Shown one piece after another: positions 35,175 through 43,948 of a stretch of DNA of 64,000 bases (the stretch's first letter is position 1; every line of letters begins with the position of its first letter). The notes beneath the pieces were generated by a model that saw only the letters and a program-made list of their open reading frames with translations, was not told the origin of the DNA and did not search any database. Source of the stretch: an uncultured Parvularculaceae bacterium (GTDB lineage Bacteria; Pseudomonadota; Alphaproteobacteria; Caulobacterales; Parvularculaceae); assembly GCA_947259375.1 (NCBI GenBank), contig CAMYLZ010000016.1, positions 20,444 to 84,443 of the forward strand. The letters are read 5' to 3'. The position numbers were made by a program, and so were the translations under genes.

Positions 35175-35876
35175 CTACGCCCTTGCCCGCGCCGCGCCGC
35201 TCACATCCGGCGCGAGCCGCGCTGCGGCGATGGGATAAACGCCGTCGGCGCCCATCACCCAGGCGGTCGGCGCGTCAAACAGGGGCGCGAAGGCCGCATC
35301 GCGCACATTGAGCCCGCCCGTATAGGCGCCCATGGCGGGCATCACCATTCTTTCAGCGCCAACGGCAAAACAGCGCCGGCGCAAGGTCCGCCCTTCGCTG
35401 ACGACGCGCGCGCAAGGGTGAAGGTGCCCGGCGATTTCGCCCGGCGCGGCGCCCGGTTTCGGTTCATGGCGAAAGGTGAGCGCGCCGATGCGCGTTTCAA
35501 TCTCGCAAGCCGCCGCGAATCGCGCCGGCGGTTCAGGGTCGTGATTGCCGAGGATCCACAGCCAGTCCGCCTCGCCCATCAGCCTTTCGAGGCGCGCCGC
35601 GTCTTCGTCGTCCATGCGGCTCTCAGCCTCGGCGTCATGGAACGCATCGCCCAGCGAAATCACGCGCGCCGGGCGGTATTTCCGCATCAGCGCCGCAAGC
35701 CGCATCAATGTCGTGCGCGTATCGTAAGGCGGCAGCATCACCCCGCGCGCCGCAAAGCTCGAGCCCTTTTCGAAATGCAAATCGGACACGATCAGCGCCC
35801 GTTCGCGCGGCCAGTATGCAGCGCCGAGCGGATCAGAGGTCAGGGCTTCGCCATTGATGGTGATAACAGCGTTCAT
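35175..35876 (-). CDS. pdeM: Ligase-associated DNA damage response endonuclease PdeM
   Basis: Encodes 233 residues from the ATG at 35876. A calcineurin-like metallophosphoesterase with all metal motifs: SDLHFEKG (31-38), GDAFHD, GNHDPEPP and GHLHPCARV. PdeM belongs to a four-gene set (ATP-dependent ligase, MBL-fold exonuclease, Lhr-type helicase, PdeM). The helicase is next, upstream on the same strand with a 160-nt gap. The ligase and exonuclease are not in the window. Confidence 0.9.
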   Translation of the reverse strand: MNAVITINGEALTSDPLGAAYWPRERALIVSDLHFEKGSSFAARGVMLPPYDTRTTLMRLAALMRKYRPARVISLGDAFHDAEAESRMDDEDAARLERLMGEADWLWILGNHDPEPPARFAAACEIETRIGALTFRHEPKPGAAPGEIAGHLHPCARVVSEGRTLRRRCFAVGAERMVMPAMGAYTGGLNVRDAAFAPLFDAPTAWVMGADGVYPIAAARLAPDVSGAARARA

Positions 35877-35971
35877 GGGCGCCAAGATGCGGAAATTTTG
35901 GAAGCCTGGAAAGGCCTCCCATTGTCGCCCCCTGCGCGCCGTCAATCCCATCGCAGTAAAAACACTATGGG

Positions 35972-36016
35972 TCCCGTGTCAGCAGCGCGTCATTTCATGC
36001 CGCGCAGCACACGGGA
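35972..36016. repeat. Palindromic stem-loop between pdeM and helicase
   Basis: TCCCGTGT (35972-35979) pairs with ACACGGGA (36009-36016), with an inner 5-bp GCGCG/CGCGC stem. There is no T-run. It sits in the 160-nt gap between two same-strand genes and resembles dispersed extragenic palindromes of alphaproteobacteria. Confidence 0.45.
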
Positions 36017-36036
36017 TGACGAAGGCTGGTTTCTCA

Positions 36037-38496
36037 CTAAATTCCCATCGCCGTGTTTATCACCTCTTGCGATGCGGCTTTGAGCATTTCTTCCGATGCG
36101 GATTTCGCGACCGTTTCGCGCCCGATCTCCAGCATCATCGGCACGGCGAGCGGAGAAACGCGCGTCAGCGCCGAATGCACTACTCGCCCCCTCGCCCGCG
36201 TCAGCATCGCCTGCAGGCGGCCCAAATCCATGAAGCCGCCGGCTGCATCATCCCACGCCGCGCGCAACAGCAGATGGTCCGGCTCATGCGCGCGCAATAC
36301 GTCATAGATCAGGTCGGCGGAGAACGAGACTTGCCGGCCGGTTTTTTCCTGACCCGGATATTTTTTCTCGATCAGCCCGGCGATGACCGCGCAGTTACGG
36401 AAGGTGCGCTTCATGACGATGGCGTCGGCGGTCCATTCCTCCAGATCATCGCCGAGCATGTCCTCGTCAAACAGCTCGCCCATATCGACGCCGGACATGT
36501 CGCGCCGCGCCCAGACCGACAGCGCATATTCGGTTGGCGTAAAACCGATGGGCTGCATGCCGAGCCGCTCCAGCCGGCGGGTGATGAGCATGCCGAGCGT
36601 TTGATGCGCGAGCCAGCCGTCAAACGGATAGCAGACGAGAAAACACCGGTCCTTATGCGGAAAGGTTTCGACCAGCAGCTCGTCCGGCGCGGGGATGCGC
36701 GCTGCCTCGCGCTGCTTTTCCAGCCAGTCGCGCACCTGCTCGGGATAAGCACTCCAGCTATCCGTATCGGCGAGCATCCGCCGCACCCGCTCCGCAAGAT
36801 AAGTCGACCAGGGGAACTTGTTGCCGCCCCATGTGGGCAAGCGCGGGCTTTCGGCGATGGTACGGGTGACGATGGCGTCATTGCCCTTGATTGCGTCAAG
36901 GCGCAGCACCTCGCCCGCGAAATAAAACGCATCGCCGATATTGATGGTTTCGAAAAACCACTCCTCCGCGGTTCCGAGTTTGCGTCCCGGCCGGCGCGGC
37001 CCGCGCGAAGGGGCAAGGCGAATGTTGATTTCCGCCGCCGCGGTGATTGTGCCGACATTCATTTTATATTGCTGGGCCGCGCGCTTGTCGCGCACGCGAT
37101 ATGTCCCCTCCGGCGTTTTGACGATCCGCCGGTAGCGGTCATAGCGCTTCAGCGCGTAGCCGCCGGTGGCGACAAATTCGAGCGCATCGTCGAAGTCTTT
37201 TCGCGGCAGGCCCGCATAAGGCGAAGCGGCGATCACTTCCCGGTAAAGATCATCCGGCCTGAACGGCCCGGCGCAGGCCATGCCGAGAATATGTTGGGCA
37301 AGCACATCGAGCGTTCCCTTGCGCGGCGGCTCGCCGTCAAGCGCGCCTTCTTCAATGGCCTGTTTGGCGGCGATGCATTCAAGCACCTCCATGCGGTTCG
37401 CCGGGGCGAGCAGCGCGGCCGAAGGCTCGTTCATGCGATGATTGGCGCGGCCGATGCGCTGCGTCAGGCGGCTTGCGCCCTTGGGCGCGCCCATCTGAAT
37501 GACCAGATCGACATCGCCCCAGTCGATCCCGAGATCGAGCGTCGAGGTGCAGACAACCGCGCGCAAATCGCCGCGCGCCATCGCCGCCTCGACCTTGCGG
37601 CGCCGGTCAACCTCGAGCGAACCATGATGCAGTGCGATCGGCAGATTGTCCTCATTCAGCTTCCAAAGGGACGCGAATGTGATCTCCGCCTGCGCGCGCG
37701 TATTGACGAAGACCAGCGTCAGGCTCGCCGTTTTGATCCTTTCATAGACCTCGGCGAAGGCGTGCCGGCCGGAATGGCCGGACCAGGGTATGCGCTCATC
37801 CGACATCATCACGCTGACTTGCGGCTTCGCCCCGGCCTTGCCGCGGATCAGTCTTGCACTGCGCGCGCCTTTGGTATTTTGCGGCGTCAGATAATCGATC
37901 AGCGGACGCGCATCGGGCACGGTCGCCGACAGCCCGGCGAAGCGCAGCTCCGGCGCCAGGGCGCGCAACCGCGCCAGCGCCAGCGACAATAAATGACCAC
38001 GCTTGTTGGGGATCAGCGCATGCAGCTCGTCAAGGACGACGCGTTTCAGCCCCTTGAAATAGTCTTTGGCATCCGGCGCGGCGATCATCAGCGACAGGCT
38101 TTCCGGCGTCGTCATCAAAATATCCGGGGGCTGATATTTCTGCCGCTGGCGGCGCGCCGCCGGCGTGTCGCCGGTGCGAGTTTCGATCGAAATGTCGAGG
38201 CCCATCTCGCACACCGGCGTTTCCACATTGCGGGCGATATCTACCGCCAGCGCTTTCAGCGGCGAAATATAAAGCGTGTGCAACCGCCCTTCGCGCGGCG
38301 CCGGCCGTTCGCTCAGCTCAACAAGGCTCGGCAGGAACCCCGCCAGCGTTTTGCCGCCGCCGGTCGGCGCAATCAGCAATAAGGACTCGCCGCGCCGGTC
38401 CGCTTCAAGGCAGTCGCGTTGATGGGCGCGCAAGCGCCAGCCGCGCGCGGCGAACCAGTCATCAAACCTCGACGGCAGTGAAATTATTTCCGGCAT
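36037..38496 (-). CDS. Ligase-associated DNA damage response DEXH-box helicase (Lhr-type)
   Basis: Encodes 819 residues. Walker A APTGGGKT (43-50), DELH Walker B variant, SAT motif (GLSATV) and the second RecA domain with RIGRANHRM; the C-terminal Lhr winged-helix/Lhr core extends past residue 450. Lhr-type 3'-5' helicases of the ligase-associated set act in DNA repair. The length is typical of the set (about 820). It lies upstream of pdeM and is divergent from the secreted-protein gene. Confidence 0.93.
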   Translation of the reverse strand: MPEIISLPSRFDDWFAARGWRLRAHQRDCLEADRRGESLLLIAPTGGGKTLAGFLPSLVELSERPAPREGRLHTLYISPLKALAVDIARNVETPVCEMGLDISIETRTGDTPAARRQRQKYQPPDILMTTPESLSLMIAAPDAKDYFKGLKRVVLDELHALIPNKRGHLLSLALARLRALAPELRFAGLSATVPDARPLIDYLTPQNTKGARSARLIRGKAGAKPQVSVMMSDERIPWSGHSGRHAFAEVYERIKTASLTLVFVNTRAQAEITFASLWKLNEDNLPIALHHGSLEVDRRRKVEAAMARGDLRAVVCTSTLDLGIDWGDVDLVIQMGAPKGASRLTQRIGRANHRMNEPSAALLAPANRMEVLECIAAKQAIEEGALDGEPPRKGTLDVLAQHILGMACAGPFRPDDLYREVIAASPYAGLPRKDFDDALEFVATGGYALKRYDRYRRIVKTPEGTYRVRDKRAAQQYKMNVGTITAAAEINIRLAPSRGPRRPGRKLGTAEEWFFETINIGDAFYFAGEVLRLDAIKGNDAIVTRTIAESPRLPTWGGNKFPWSTYLAERVRRMLADTDSWSAYPEQVRDWLEKQREAARIPAPDELLVETFPHKDRCFLVCYPFDGWLAHQTLGMLITRRLERLGMQPIGFTPTEYALSVWARRDMSGVDMGELFDEDMLGDDLEEWTADAIVMKRTFRNCAVIAGLIEKKYPGQEKTGRQVSFSADLIYDVLRAHEPDHLLLRAAWDDAAGGFMDLGRLQAMLTRARGRVVHSALTRVSPLAVPMMLEIGRETVAKSASEEMLKAASQEVINTAMGI

Positions 38497-38630
38497 TCAA
38501 CGTCTTATCCCGCGAGCCCCTTTCGGCGTCGCATATTGCACCAGCCCCCGGTTTGCAGAAAGCGCGCAAATATGGCCAGATAAATCGTTAACGCCGCGAG
38601 GGGCGGTGAAATTTTAGGGGACAAAGCCGC

Positions 38631-39041
38631 ATGTTCAGGAAAACCGCCGCCGCTTTTGGCGCGCTCGCCGTCATGTCGATGTCAACCGCCGCGCCAGCGC
38701 AGGATTACCAGGCGCTGCGCGAAGCATCGATCGCGCTTTACAACACCTGCCTGACCGCCGCCGGCGCCGCCGCCACCTCGGCGGGCTGCGCCTGCACGGC
38801 AGGGTTTTTGGGCGGCGCGTTGTCAGAACGCGAATATGACATCGCCGCACGGCTCGGCACGATCGGCACGCTCATTGAAGGCGGCGCCTCGGATGCGGAA
38901 GTCACGGCGGAAGTCGCGGCCTTTTTCGCCGCCGGTTATACCGAAGCGGATGCGGATATCGTCACCGCGAAACTGGACGTGCATACGGCGCGCGGCAACG
39001 CCATCTGTTCGCCTTATGAAAACAGGTCCGTGTCGTCCTGA
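38631..39041 (+). CDS. Small secreted protein, unknown
   Basis: Encodes 136 residues. The signal peptide MFRKTAAAFGALAVMSMSTA is cleaved near APA-QDY. The mature part is Ala-rich with four Cys (three in CLTAAGAAATSAGCAC) and an acidic end. No family recognised. A strong bidirectional terminator follows. It may be a periplasmic or exported binding protein. Confidence 0.65.
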   Translation: MFRKTAAAFGALAVMSMSTAAPAQDYQALREASIALYNTCLTAAGAAATSAGCACTAGFLGGALSEREYDIAARLGTIGTLIEGGASDAEVTAEVAAFFAAGYTEADADIVTAKLDVHTARGNAICSPYENRSVSS

Positions 39042-39070
39042 GGACGCGAAGCGAGAAAGCCGCGCATGAA

Positions 39071-39096
39071 AAAGGCCGGCGTCGCCGCCGGCCTTT
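39071..39096. terminator. Bidirectional terminator
   Basis: AAAGGCCGGCG (39071-39081) pairs perfectly with CGCCGGCCTTT (39086-39096) across a 4-nt loop. It separates the secreted-protein gene from the convergent SulP gene. Confidence 0.9.
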
Positions 39097-39119
39097 CCTT
39101 TTACGACCTGAGGCGCGGC

Positions 39120-40799
39120 TTATTCCGCCGGGGCCGCTGCCGGTGCCTGCTTTTCCGCCTCGCTTTCCTTGATCGCGCCAACCGCCGCGCGCAGCGCGTC
39201 GATGCGGTTTTCATATTGCGTGTCCGCCGACAGGCAATGATCGGCATTGAGCCCCGCAAGCACATTGCGCACCTCAGCGCCCATGCCGGTGACATAGACC
39301 GTCTTGCCGGAATGGCGCGCATCGCAGGCAATGGTCTCGACCGCGCGGGCCGCCGATACGTCAAGGAACGGCACGCGAGAGAAATCGAGGATGATCGCGC
39401 TCGCCTTGTCGCGGACCCGTTCGCGCACATGGTGGCCAAGATCGGCCGCGGCGCCAAAGCTGAGTGGACCGCCAAAGTCGAACATGATGACGCGGTCTTT
39501 TGCGTCTTCGAGCAGCGTGCGTTCTTCTTCGGTGGTGACGCGCGGTTTGGTTTCGACAAAGGCCGCAAGCTGGTCGTCCGCCATCTTCTTGACGAAGGCG
39601 AGCGCCGCCAGCACGACGCCGGCCGCCACCGCGGTGATGAGGTCGACGAAAACCGTCAGCCCGAGCACCAGCGCCATCAATGCAAGATCCCAGCGCGGGC
39701 CTTTATGCGCGCGTTTGAGATAGGAAAAGTCGATAATGTCGTAACCGACCTTGACGAGAATGCCGGCCAGCACCGCATGCGGAATCTGCGAGGCGAGCGG
39801 CGCGAGGCTGATCACCACCGCCAGCAACAATACCGCATGCAACATGCCGGAAAGTTTCGTCTCGCCGCCGGTGCGGATATTGACGACTGTGCGCATGGTC
39901 GCGCCGGCGCCGGGAATAGCGCCGAACAGGCCGGCGACCGTATTGCCGATGCCCTGCCCGATCAATTCGCGGTCGGAATTGTGGCGGGTGCGGGTCATAT
40001 TGTCCGCCACCAGCGAGGTCAGCAGCGAATCGAGCGCGCCAAGCACGGCGAGAATAAACGCCGCTTCAAGCACGATCAGCGAGGTCTCGCGATTGAACGC
40101 CGGCAGCACGAAAGACGGAAAGCCGGTCGGAATATCGCCGAGCACCGGCGCGCCCTTGACGACTAGGCTCAACAGCGTGCCGATCACCAAAGCGGCGAGC
40201 GCGCCCGGCGCATATTTCGCCCATGTTTTCGGCCAGGAGAAAATCACGCCCAGCGTAACGGCGCCGATTGCAAGCGCGGCGAGGTTGGGATCCATGATCG
40301 CGCCGGGGATTGCGTTGAGCGCCGGGATCGTGCCGCCGCCTTCCGGCTCGTGGCCGAACAGGCGCGAGAGCTGCAACGCGATGATGATGCAGCCAATCCC
40401 GCTCATGAAACCGGAAATGACCGGATACGGAACAAGCCGGATATATTGCCCAAGCCGGAAGACGCCAAATGCAATTTGCAGCAGCCCGGCCAGCACAACG
40501 GCCGCGAAAACCAGCGCCGGATTGCCGCCGAGCGAGGCGTAAACGCCCGCGAAAACCACCACCATCGGCCCCGTCGGGCCGGAAACTTGCGCGCCCGTGC
40601 CGCCGAAAATGGCGGCGAAAAAGCCGACAAAAATCGCACCCCACAGCCCCGCAATCGGGCCGGCGCCGGAGGCTTCGCCAAAAGCGAGCGCAAGCGGAAG
40701 CGCGACAACGCCGGCGGTCAGTCCGCCGAATATGTCGCCGCGCAGGTTCGTCAAGTCGAAAAAGGGCGTACGCTGATCGCCAGCGTTATTCGTCGCCAT
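39120..40799 (-). CDS. SulP family anion transporter (probable bicarbonate)
   Basis: Encodes 559 residues. The membrane domain (about 12 helices) begins DIFGGLTAGVVALPLALAFGEASG, contains TGPMVVVFAGVYASLG and the signature LFGAIPGAGATMRTVVNIRTGG. A C-terminal STAS domain starts at about 430 (DRVIMFDFGGPLSFGAAADLG). The neighbouring carbonic anhydrase gene is directly upstream on the same strand, so bicarbonate is the most likely substrate; SulP members also move sulfate. Third gene of ArsR-carbonic anhydrase-SulP. Confidence 0.92.
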   Translation of the reverse strand: MATNNAGDQRTPFFDLTNLRGDIFGGLTAGVVALPLALAFGEASGAGPIAGLWGAIFVGFFAAIFGGTGAQVSGPTGPMVVVFAGVYASLGGNPALVFAAVVLAGLLQIAFGVFRLGQYIRLVPYPVISGFMSGIGCIIIALQLSRLFGHEPEGGGTIPALNAIPGAIMDPNLAALAIGAVTLGVIFSWPKTWAKYAPGALAALVIGTLLSLVVKGAPVLGDIPTGFPSFVLPAFNRETSLIVLEAAFILAVLGALDSLLTSLVADNMTRTRHNSDRELIGQGIGNTVAGLFGAIPGAGATMRTVVNIRTGGETKLSGMLHAVLLLAVVISLAPLASQIPHAVLAGILVKVGYDIIDFSYLKRAHKGPRWDLALMALVLGLTVFVDLITAVAAGVVLAALAFVKKMADDQLAAFVETKPRVTTEEERTLLEDAKDRVIMFDFGGPLSFGAAADLGHHVRERVRDKASAIILDFSRVPFLDVSAARAVETIACDARHSGKTVYVTGMGAEVRNVLAGLNADHCLSADTQYENRIDALRAAVGAIKESEAEKQAPAAAPAE

Positions 40800-40838
40800 G
40801 ATGCTACTCCAGAATGTAAAGGGATGTTGCTTTGATGC

Positions 40839-41504
40839 TTACGCTGCGCAGCCGCCGGCGGCCAGCGCCGCCATTTCTTTCGCATAACGCACGTCAACCG
40901 GCGAGAATTCCTGTTGCGCCTCGTCCCAGGCTTCAACATCGCCGGTCTTGATGTCATAGACCCAGCCGTGAAGCTGAAGATCGCCGGTCGCGAGTCGCAT
41001 CGCCACTTTCGGATGGGTTTTCAGATGCTGGAGCTGCAACACCACATTCTGCTGCAGCAGCATGTGCATGCGCGCCTCGTCGCTCAGCTCCTTGCCCCTG
41101 GCGTTGACGATTTCCACCGCCGCCTTCGAATAGCCGAGCCATTCGCGCACATGCGGCAGCCCGTCGAGCCCTTCCGGATTGAGCGCGCCCTTCATGGCGC
41201 CGCATTCCGTGTGCCCGCAAATGACGATATGCGGCACTTTCAGCGCCGCGACCGCGAATTCGATCGACGCGGTGACGCCGCCCGTATGGCTGGTATGCGG
41301 CGGCACGATATTGCCGGCATTGCGCACGATGAACAAATCGCCTGGTTCGGTCTGGGTGATCATCGCGGTTTCAACCCGCGAATCCGAACAGGCGATGAAC
41401 AGCGCCTCTGGCGCCTGCCCCTTTGAGAGCTTTTCGAAGAGTTCCTTCTTTTGCGGATAGACTTCGTTCTGGAAGCGAACGACGCCGGCGGCGAAACGGG
41501 GCAT
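40839..41504 (-). CDS. Beta-carbonic anhydrase
   Basis: Encodes 221 residues from the ATG at 41504, preceded by TGGAGT. It interconverts CO2 and bicarbonate. The zinc ligands Cys39, His98 and Cys101 and the Asp41-Arg43 dyad (ACSDSRV, GHTECG) are all present. It is 11 nt after the ArsR gene and 39 nt before the SulP gene, so it supplies or consumes bicarbonate moved by the transporter. Confidence 0.95.
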   Translation of the reverse strand: MPRFAAGVVRFQNEVYPQKKELFEKLSKGQAPEALFIACSDSRVETAMITQTEPGDLFIVRNAGNIVPPHTSHTGGVTASIEFAVAALKVPHIVICGHTECGAMKGALNPEGLDGLPHVREWLGYSKAAVEIVNARGKELSDEARMHMLLQQNVVLQLQHLKTHPKVAMRLATGDLQLHGWVYDIKTGDVEAWDEAQQEFSPVDVRYAKEMAALAAGGCAA

Positions 41505-41515
41505 GCAAGACTCCA

Positions 41516-41881
41516 TCAAGAGCTGACTGATTTCGATGGCGCCGACCATAGGCGCCGCGCTTGGTTGATGCTGGACCGCGCCGGACCGGTCATCCGGCCC
41601 TCGACGAAATCCAGCCCGTCGACGATCCAGCCGGCGAGCTCCGGCTGGGTCAGATGGTAGAAATGGCGTCTGCCGTCCCGGCGTTCCTCGACCAGGCGAT
41701 GCGCCCGCATCAGGCTGAGATGCTGGGAAGCGCGCGCCCCCGGCAATTGCAGCCTGTCAGCAAGCGTGTTCACGTCCTTCTCGCCGTCCCGCAATTCCTC
41801 GATCATCCGGATCCGGTCCGGATGGGCGATTATCTTGAAGATTTCGGCGAGCTCTTTGGCCACGACCTGTCTTACCGGCAT
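41516..41881 (-). CDS. ArsR-family regulator of the carbonic anhydrase/SulP operon
   Basis: Encodes 121 residues from the ATG at 41881. KELAEIFKIIAHPDRIRMIEELRDGEKDVNTLADRLQLPGARASQHLSLMRAHRLV is the ArsR winged helix. There is no Cys at all, so a thiol or metal-thiolate sensor is excluded. It is the first gene of the operon, and a perfect 42-bp palindrome lies 66 nt upstream. The signal could be CO2/bicarbonate, pH or another small molecule; that is speculation. Confidence 0.88.
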   Translation of the reverse strand: MPVRQVVAKELAEIFKIIAHPDRIRMIEELRDGEKDVNTLADRLQLPGARASQHLSLMRAHRLVEERRDGRRHFYHLTQPELAGWIVDGLDFVEGRMTGPARSSINQARRLWSAPSKSVSS

Positions 41882-41947
41882 TCCATTTCTTCCATTGCGC
41901 AGCGAATGAAACCAAGCGGTTATAATACCACACAATTTCGCCCGCTG

Positions 41948-41989
41948 CGCATCTTCATATCTTCATACTTTTGAAGATATGAAGATGCG
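41948..41989. promoter_or_regulatory. Perfect 42-bp palindromic operator
   Basis: CGCATCTTCATATCTTCA (41948-41965) and its exact reverse complement (41972-41989) flank the spacer TACTTT. Each arm holds two tandem ATCTTCA units, so two dimers could bind side by side. It lies 66 nt before the ArsR start. Confidence 0.75.
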
Positions 41990-42043
41990 GCGCATGTAGC
42001 GCGACCCGTCCGGGGTTCAAGGGCGGCGGCGGCGATTTTTTTG

Positions 42044-42079
42044 AAAAAATAAAAAAAGCGGCGGGTCGCCCCGCCGCTT
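42044..42079 (-). terminator. Terminator of the PuuD-like gene
   Basis: Read on the minus strand, AAGCGGCGGG (42079-42070) pairs with CCCGCCGCTT (42065-42056), followed by a long T-run broken once by A. It lies 25 nt after the PuuD-like stop. Confidence 0.9.
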
Positions 42080-42103
42080 CGCAAATCCGATAGGCCTTCG
42101 GCG

Positions 42104-42715
42104 CTAGAGGTTTTGCGCGCCGACCATGGCGAACAGCATCGGGATCGAAAGAACCGTGTTGGTGCGCGAGAACAGCATCGCCTTGCGCGCCGCCGTCGCC
42201 TTCGCATCCGCTGCAAGGTCGGGATATTTATTGTCGATATTGAGCGCCTTTTGCTGGTTCGGCCAGATGATGAACCAGACATTGAACCACATGATAATGC
42301 CGAACCACATGCCGGCGCCGAGCATGAGATGCGTGCGCACGGCAAACCCGTCAAGCGCGCCCATTGTCAGCACCTGGACGATATAGCCGTTAAGCCAGGC
42401 GAGGATGAGCCCCGTCGCAATCGTCGACATGGCGCCCCAGCGGAACCACCACAGCGCCGCCGGCGCGATATGCTTGCCGACCGCCGGCTTCAACTCGTCA
42501 GGGATCGACGGCATGGTCGGGATTTGCACGAAATTGAAATACCAGAGCAGCCCGATCCACATGACGCCGGATAGGACATGCAGCCAGCGGAAAAAGAACC
42601 GCCAGTAATTGGCGTCGAACGCGCCGCCCATCGCCAAATAGGCCGCCGCCAGCAACGCCGCCAGCACGAAGCCGGTGATCACCGCATTGCGCAAATTCGT
42701 CAGTAAGCCCGCCAT
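42104..42715 (-). CDS. PuuD-like membrane protein (urate hydroxylase N-domain type)
   Basis: Encodes 203 residues from the ATG at 42715 with AGGAGA upstream. Four or five membrane helices: WRFFFRWLHVLSGVMWIGLLWYFNFVQIP near 45 with a conserved His, ALWWFRWGAMSTIATGLILAW, and WFGIIMWFNVWFIIWPNQQ. The pattern fits the PF06181 membrane part of PuuD, but the cytochrome c domain of full-length urate hydroxylases is absent. The real function is unclear. Confidence 0.65.
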   Translation of the reverse strand: MAGLLTNLRNAVITGFVLAALLAAAYLAMGGAFDANYWRFFFRWLHVLSGVMWIGLLWYFNFVQIPTMPSIPDELKPAVGKHIAPAALWWFRWGAMSTIATGLILAWLNGYIVQVLTMGALDGFAVRTHLMLGAGMWFGIIMWFNVWFIIWPNQQKALNIDNKYPDLAADAKATAARKAMLFSRTNTVLSIPMLFAMVGAQNL

Positions 42716-42868
42716 TGAAACGTCTCCTATTGTTTTCTCGTTCTTCCGGCTTTTACGCAACGCCCGAAAACTGCCGTCCCGTGATTTTCGGGGAACGGCC
42801 GAATTTTCAAACTGCATTAGAACGCGAATCGGGGGCGCGGGGCAATATTGGAGGCGTAGTGAATTTAT

Positions 42869-43249
42869 TCACCGCCGCACATAGCGCCCCCGAAGCATTT
42901 CAGGAATAAATGTCAGTACAACCAAACCGAATGCGCCCCAAACCACGTAAATGAGCCCACTCTCGCCTAGCGAGACAATACGCAAACCGACGAGCAAAAC
43001 CGCCACAGCGCTCGCAAGGAGGACCGGCCCGGACAAGAAACAATGCAATCGGCCGCATCTTTTCGCGTTAGCCAAGCATGCCGTTCCCATCCAAGCGAAA
43101 CACGTTGCGATGACAACAACCACCGCCTTGAACGGAAGCAACATATGCATGGAATTCGCTGCAATGATAATCGCAATCGGCGCGCCCCAGGCAATCATGA
43201 ATGATACCGGCTGGCGCAACAGGTCTCGCCGCTCGCTTTGTTCCGTCAT
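42869..43249 (-). CDS. Small membrane protein, last gene of mer-like island
   Basis: Encodes 126 residues with four hydrophobic segments (near 15-33, 37-56, 73-90 and 98-116). A CRLHC pair sits in a loop (KRCGRLHCFLSG). A strong GGAGGGAG precedes the start. It follows the GDCCVxC gene by 22 nt on the same strand and so belongs to the merT-like operon. Base composition is less GC-rich than the surroundings. Function unknown. Confidence 0.65.
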   Translation of the reverse strand: MTEQSERRDLLRQPVSFMIAWGAPIAIIIAANSMHMLLPFKAVVVVIATCFAWMGTACLANAKRCGRLHCFLSGPVLLASAVAVLLVGLRIVSLGESGLIYVVWGAFGLVVLTFIPEMLRGRYVRR

Positions 43250-43271
43250 TCTCTCCCTCCTTCTCCGCGCA

Positions 43272-43487
43272 TTAATGCGCGCAACATGCCGCGCCCGCCT
43301 GAATGGGCGGGCATTTCACATCTCCATATGTACAGTACACGCAACAATCTCCGGGCGCCGGCCTCAACACTGCACCACATCCTTTGCAATCATAAAAATA
43401 CTGGCATGCATCTGTCGGCATTTCATCGCGCGAGCAATGTCCGCAATGCGGGCAGGCGATCGTGGATATCGGATTGATTTCCTGCAT
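43272..43487 (-). CDS. GDCCVxC domain protein
   Basis: Encodes 71 residues from the ATG at 43487, coupled to the merT-like stop (TAATG). Twelve Cys: CPHCGHC (12-18), CKGCG (34-38), GDCCVYC (46-52) and others. The GDCCVxC signature defines a small family often found beside mercury-resistance genes; it probably binds metal. No enzymatic role is known. Confidence 0.88.
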   Translation of the reverse strand: MQEINPISTIACPHCGHCSRDEMPTDACQYFYDCKGCGAVLRPAPGDCCVYCTYGDVKCPPIQAGAACCAH

Positions 43488-43870
43488 TACGAATTGATCC
43501 ATCGAATAAGCGCGGGCTCGTATGACGGCAAAATATAAGCCGCGCTCGCCAGCAATATTGCGAAAATGAGAAAACCAAGCGTGACGGGTCCGGGGCGCCG
43601 GCCGTTCCAGAAAGCGGCGACGCCCGCCGCAAAAATCAAGACGCCGGTCGCCGCGCCGAAATAGGCCTTGTGCTCAGCAAAGAAAGAGAGGTTGCCGACC
43701 AGCCCGGCGCTTACGCCAAGATTGACGAGGATGATCGGCAATACGCAACATGAAGCGCCGATAACCGCGGCCAGGCCTGAAAATGCGCCGCCGCCGGCGA
43801 TAAGGCCGGTCATCCTGTCTGCCCGCCGCCCTGCTGATCGTTTGTCGCTATCATCGTTTTCTTCCGTCAC
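43487..43870 (-). CDS. MerT-like mercuric transport protein
   Basis: Encodes 127 residues from the GTG at 43870, preceded by GGAGAC; an ATG at 43813 would give 108. The first membrane helix carries the Cys41-Cys42 pair (GASCCVLPIILVNLGVSAGLVGNLSFF), the Hg-passing pair of MerT. Two further helices follow, but the second Cys pair of classical MerT is missing. It is led by a MerR-type promoter and followed by GDCCVxC and membrane genes. It moves Hg(II) or a similar metal inward; there is no merA nearby. Confidence 0.78.
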   Translation of the reverse strand: MTEENDDSDKRSAGRRADRMTGLIAGGGAFSGLAAVIGASCCVLPIILVNLGVSAGLVGNLSFFAEHKAYFGAATGVLIFAAGVAAFWNGRRPGPVTLGFLIFAILLASAAYILPSYEPALIRWINS

Positions 43871-43910
43871 CCTGCGTCTCCGATTGGTCGTTTTACTTTG
43901 AACAGCAGGA

Positions 43911-43941
43911 ACGCTAACATCTGTAGCGGCTACAGGTTCAA
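43911..43941 (-). promoter_or_regulatory. MerR-type promoter/operator with 19-bp spacer
   Basis: On the minus strand TTGAAC (43941-43936), a 19-bp spacer and TAGCGT (43916-43911). The spacer holds the perfect dyad CTGTAGC-C-GCTACAG (15 bp). Overlong 19-bp spacing with a dyad between -35 and -10 is the hallmark of MerR-activated promoters, which the regulator untwists on metal binding. It drives the merT-like operon. Confidence 0.8.
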
Positions 43942-43948
43942 GCGAATT

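Noticed and set aside
34906..35238. A plus-strand frame of 110 codons in the gene-free gap before pdeM
   Set aside because: It runs into the 3' end of pdeM on the other strand, with low-complexity His/Pro runs and no family likeness.
35854..37992. A 712-codon open frame on the plus strand opposite the Lhr helicase gene
   Set aside because: It lies antisense to a gene with clear helicase motifs; the translation is Arg/His/Pro-rich with no family likeness, as expected for a shadow frame in GC-rich DNA.
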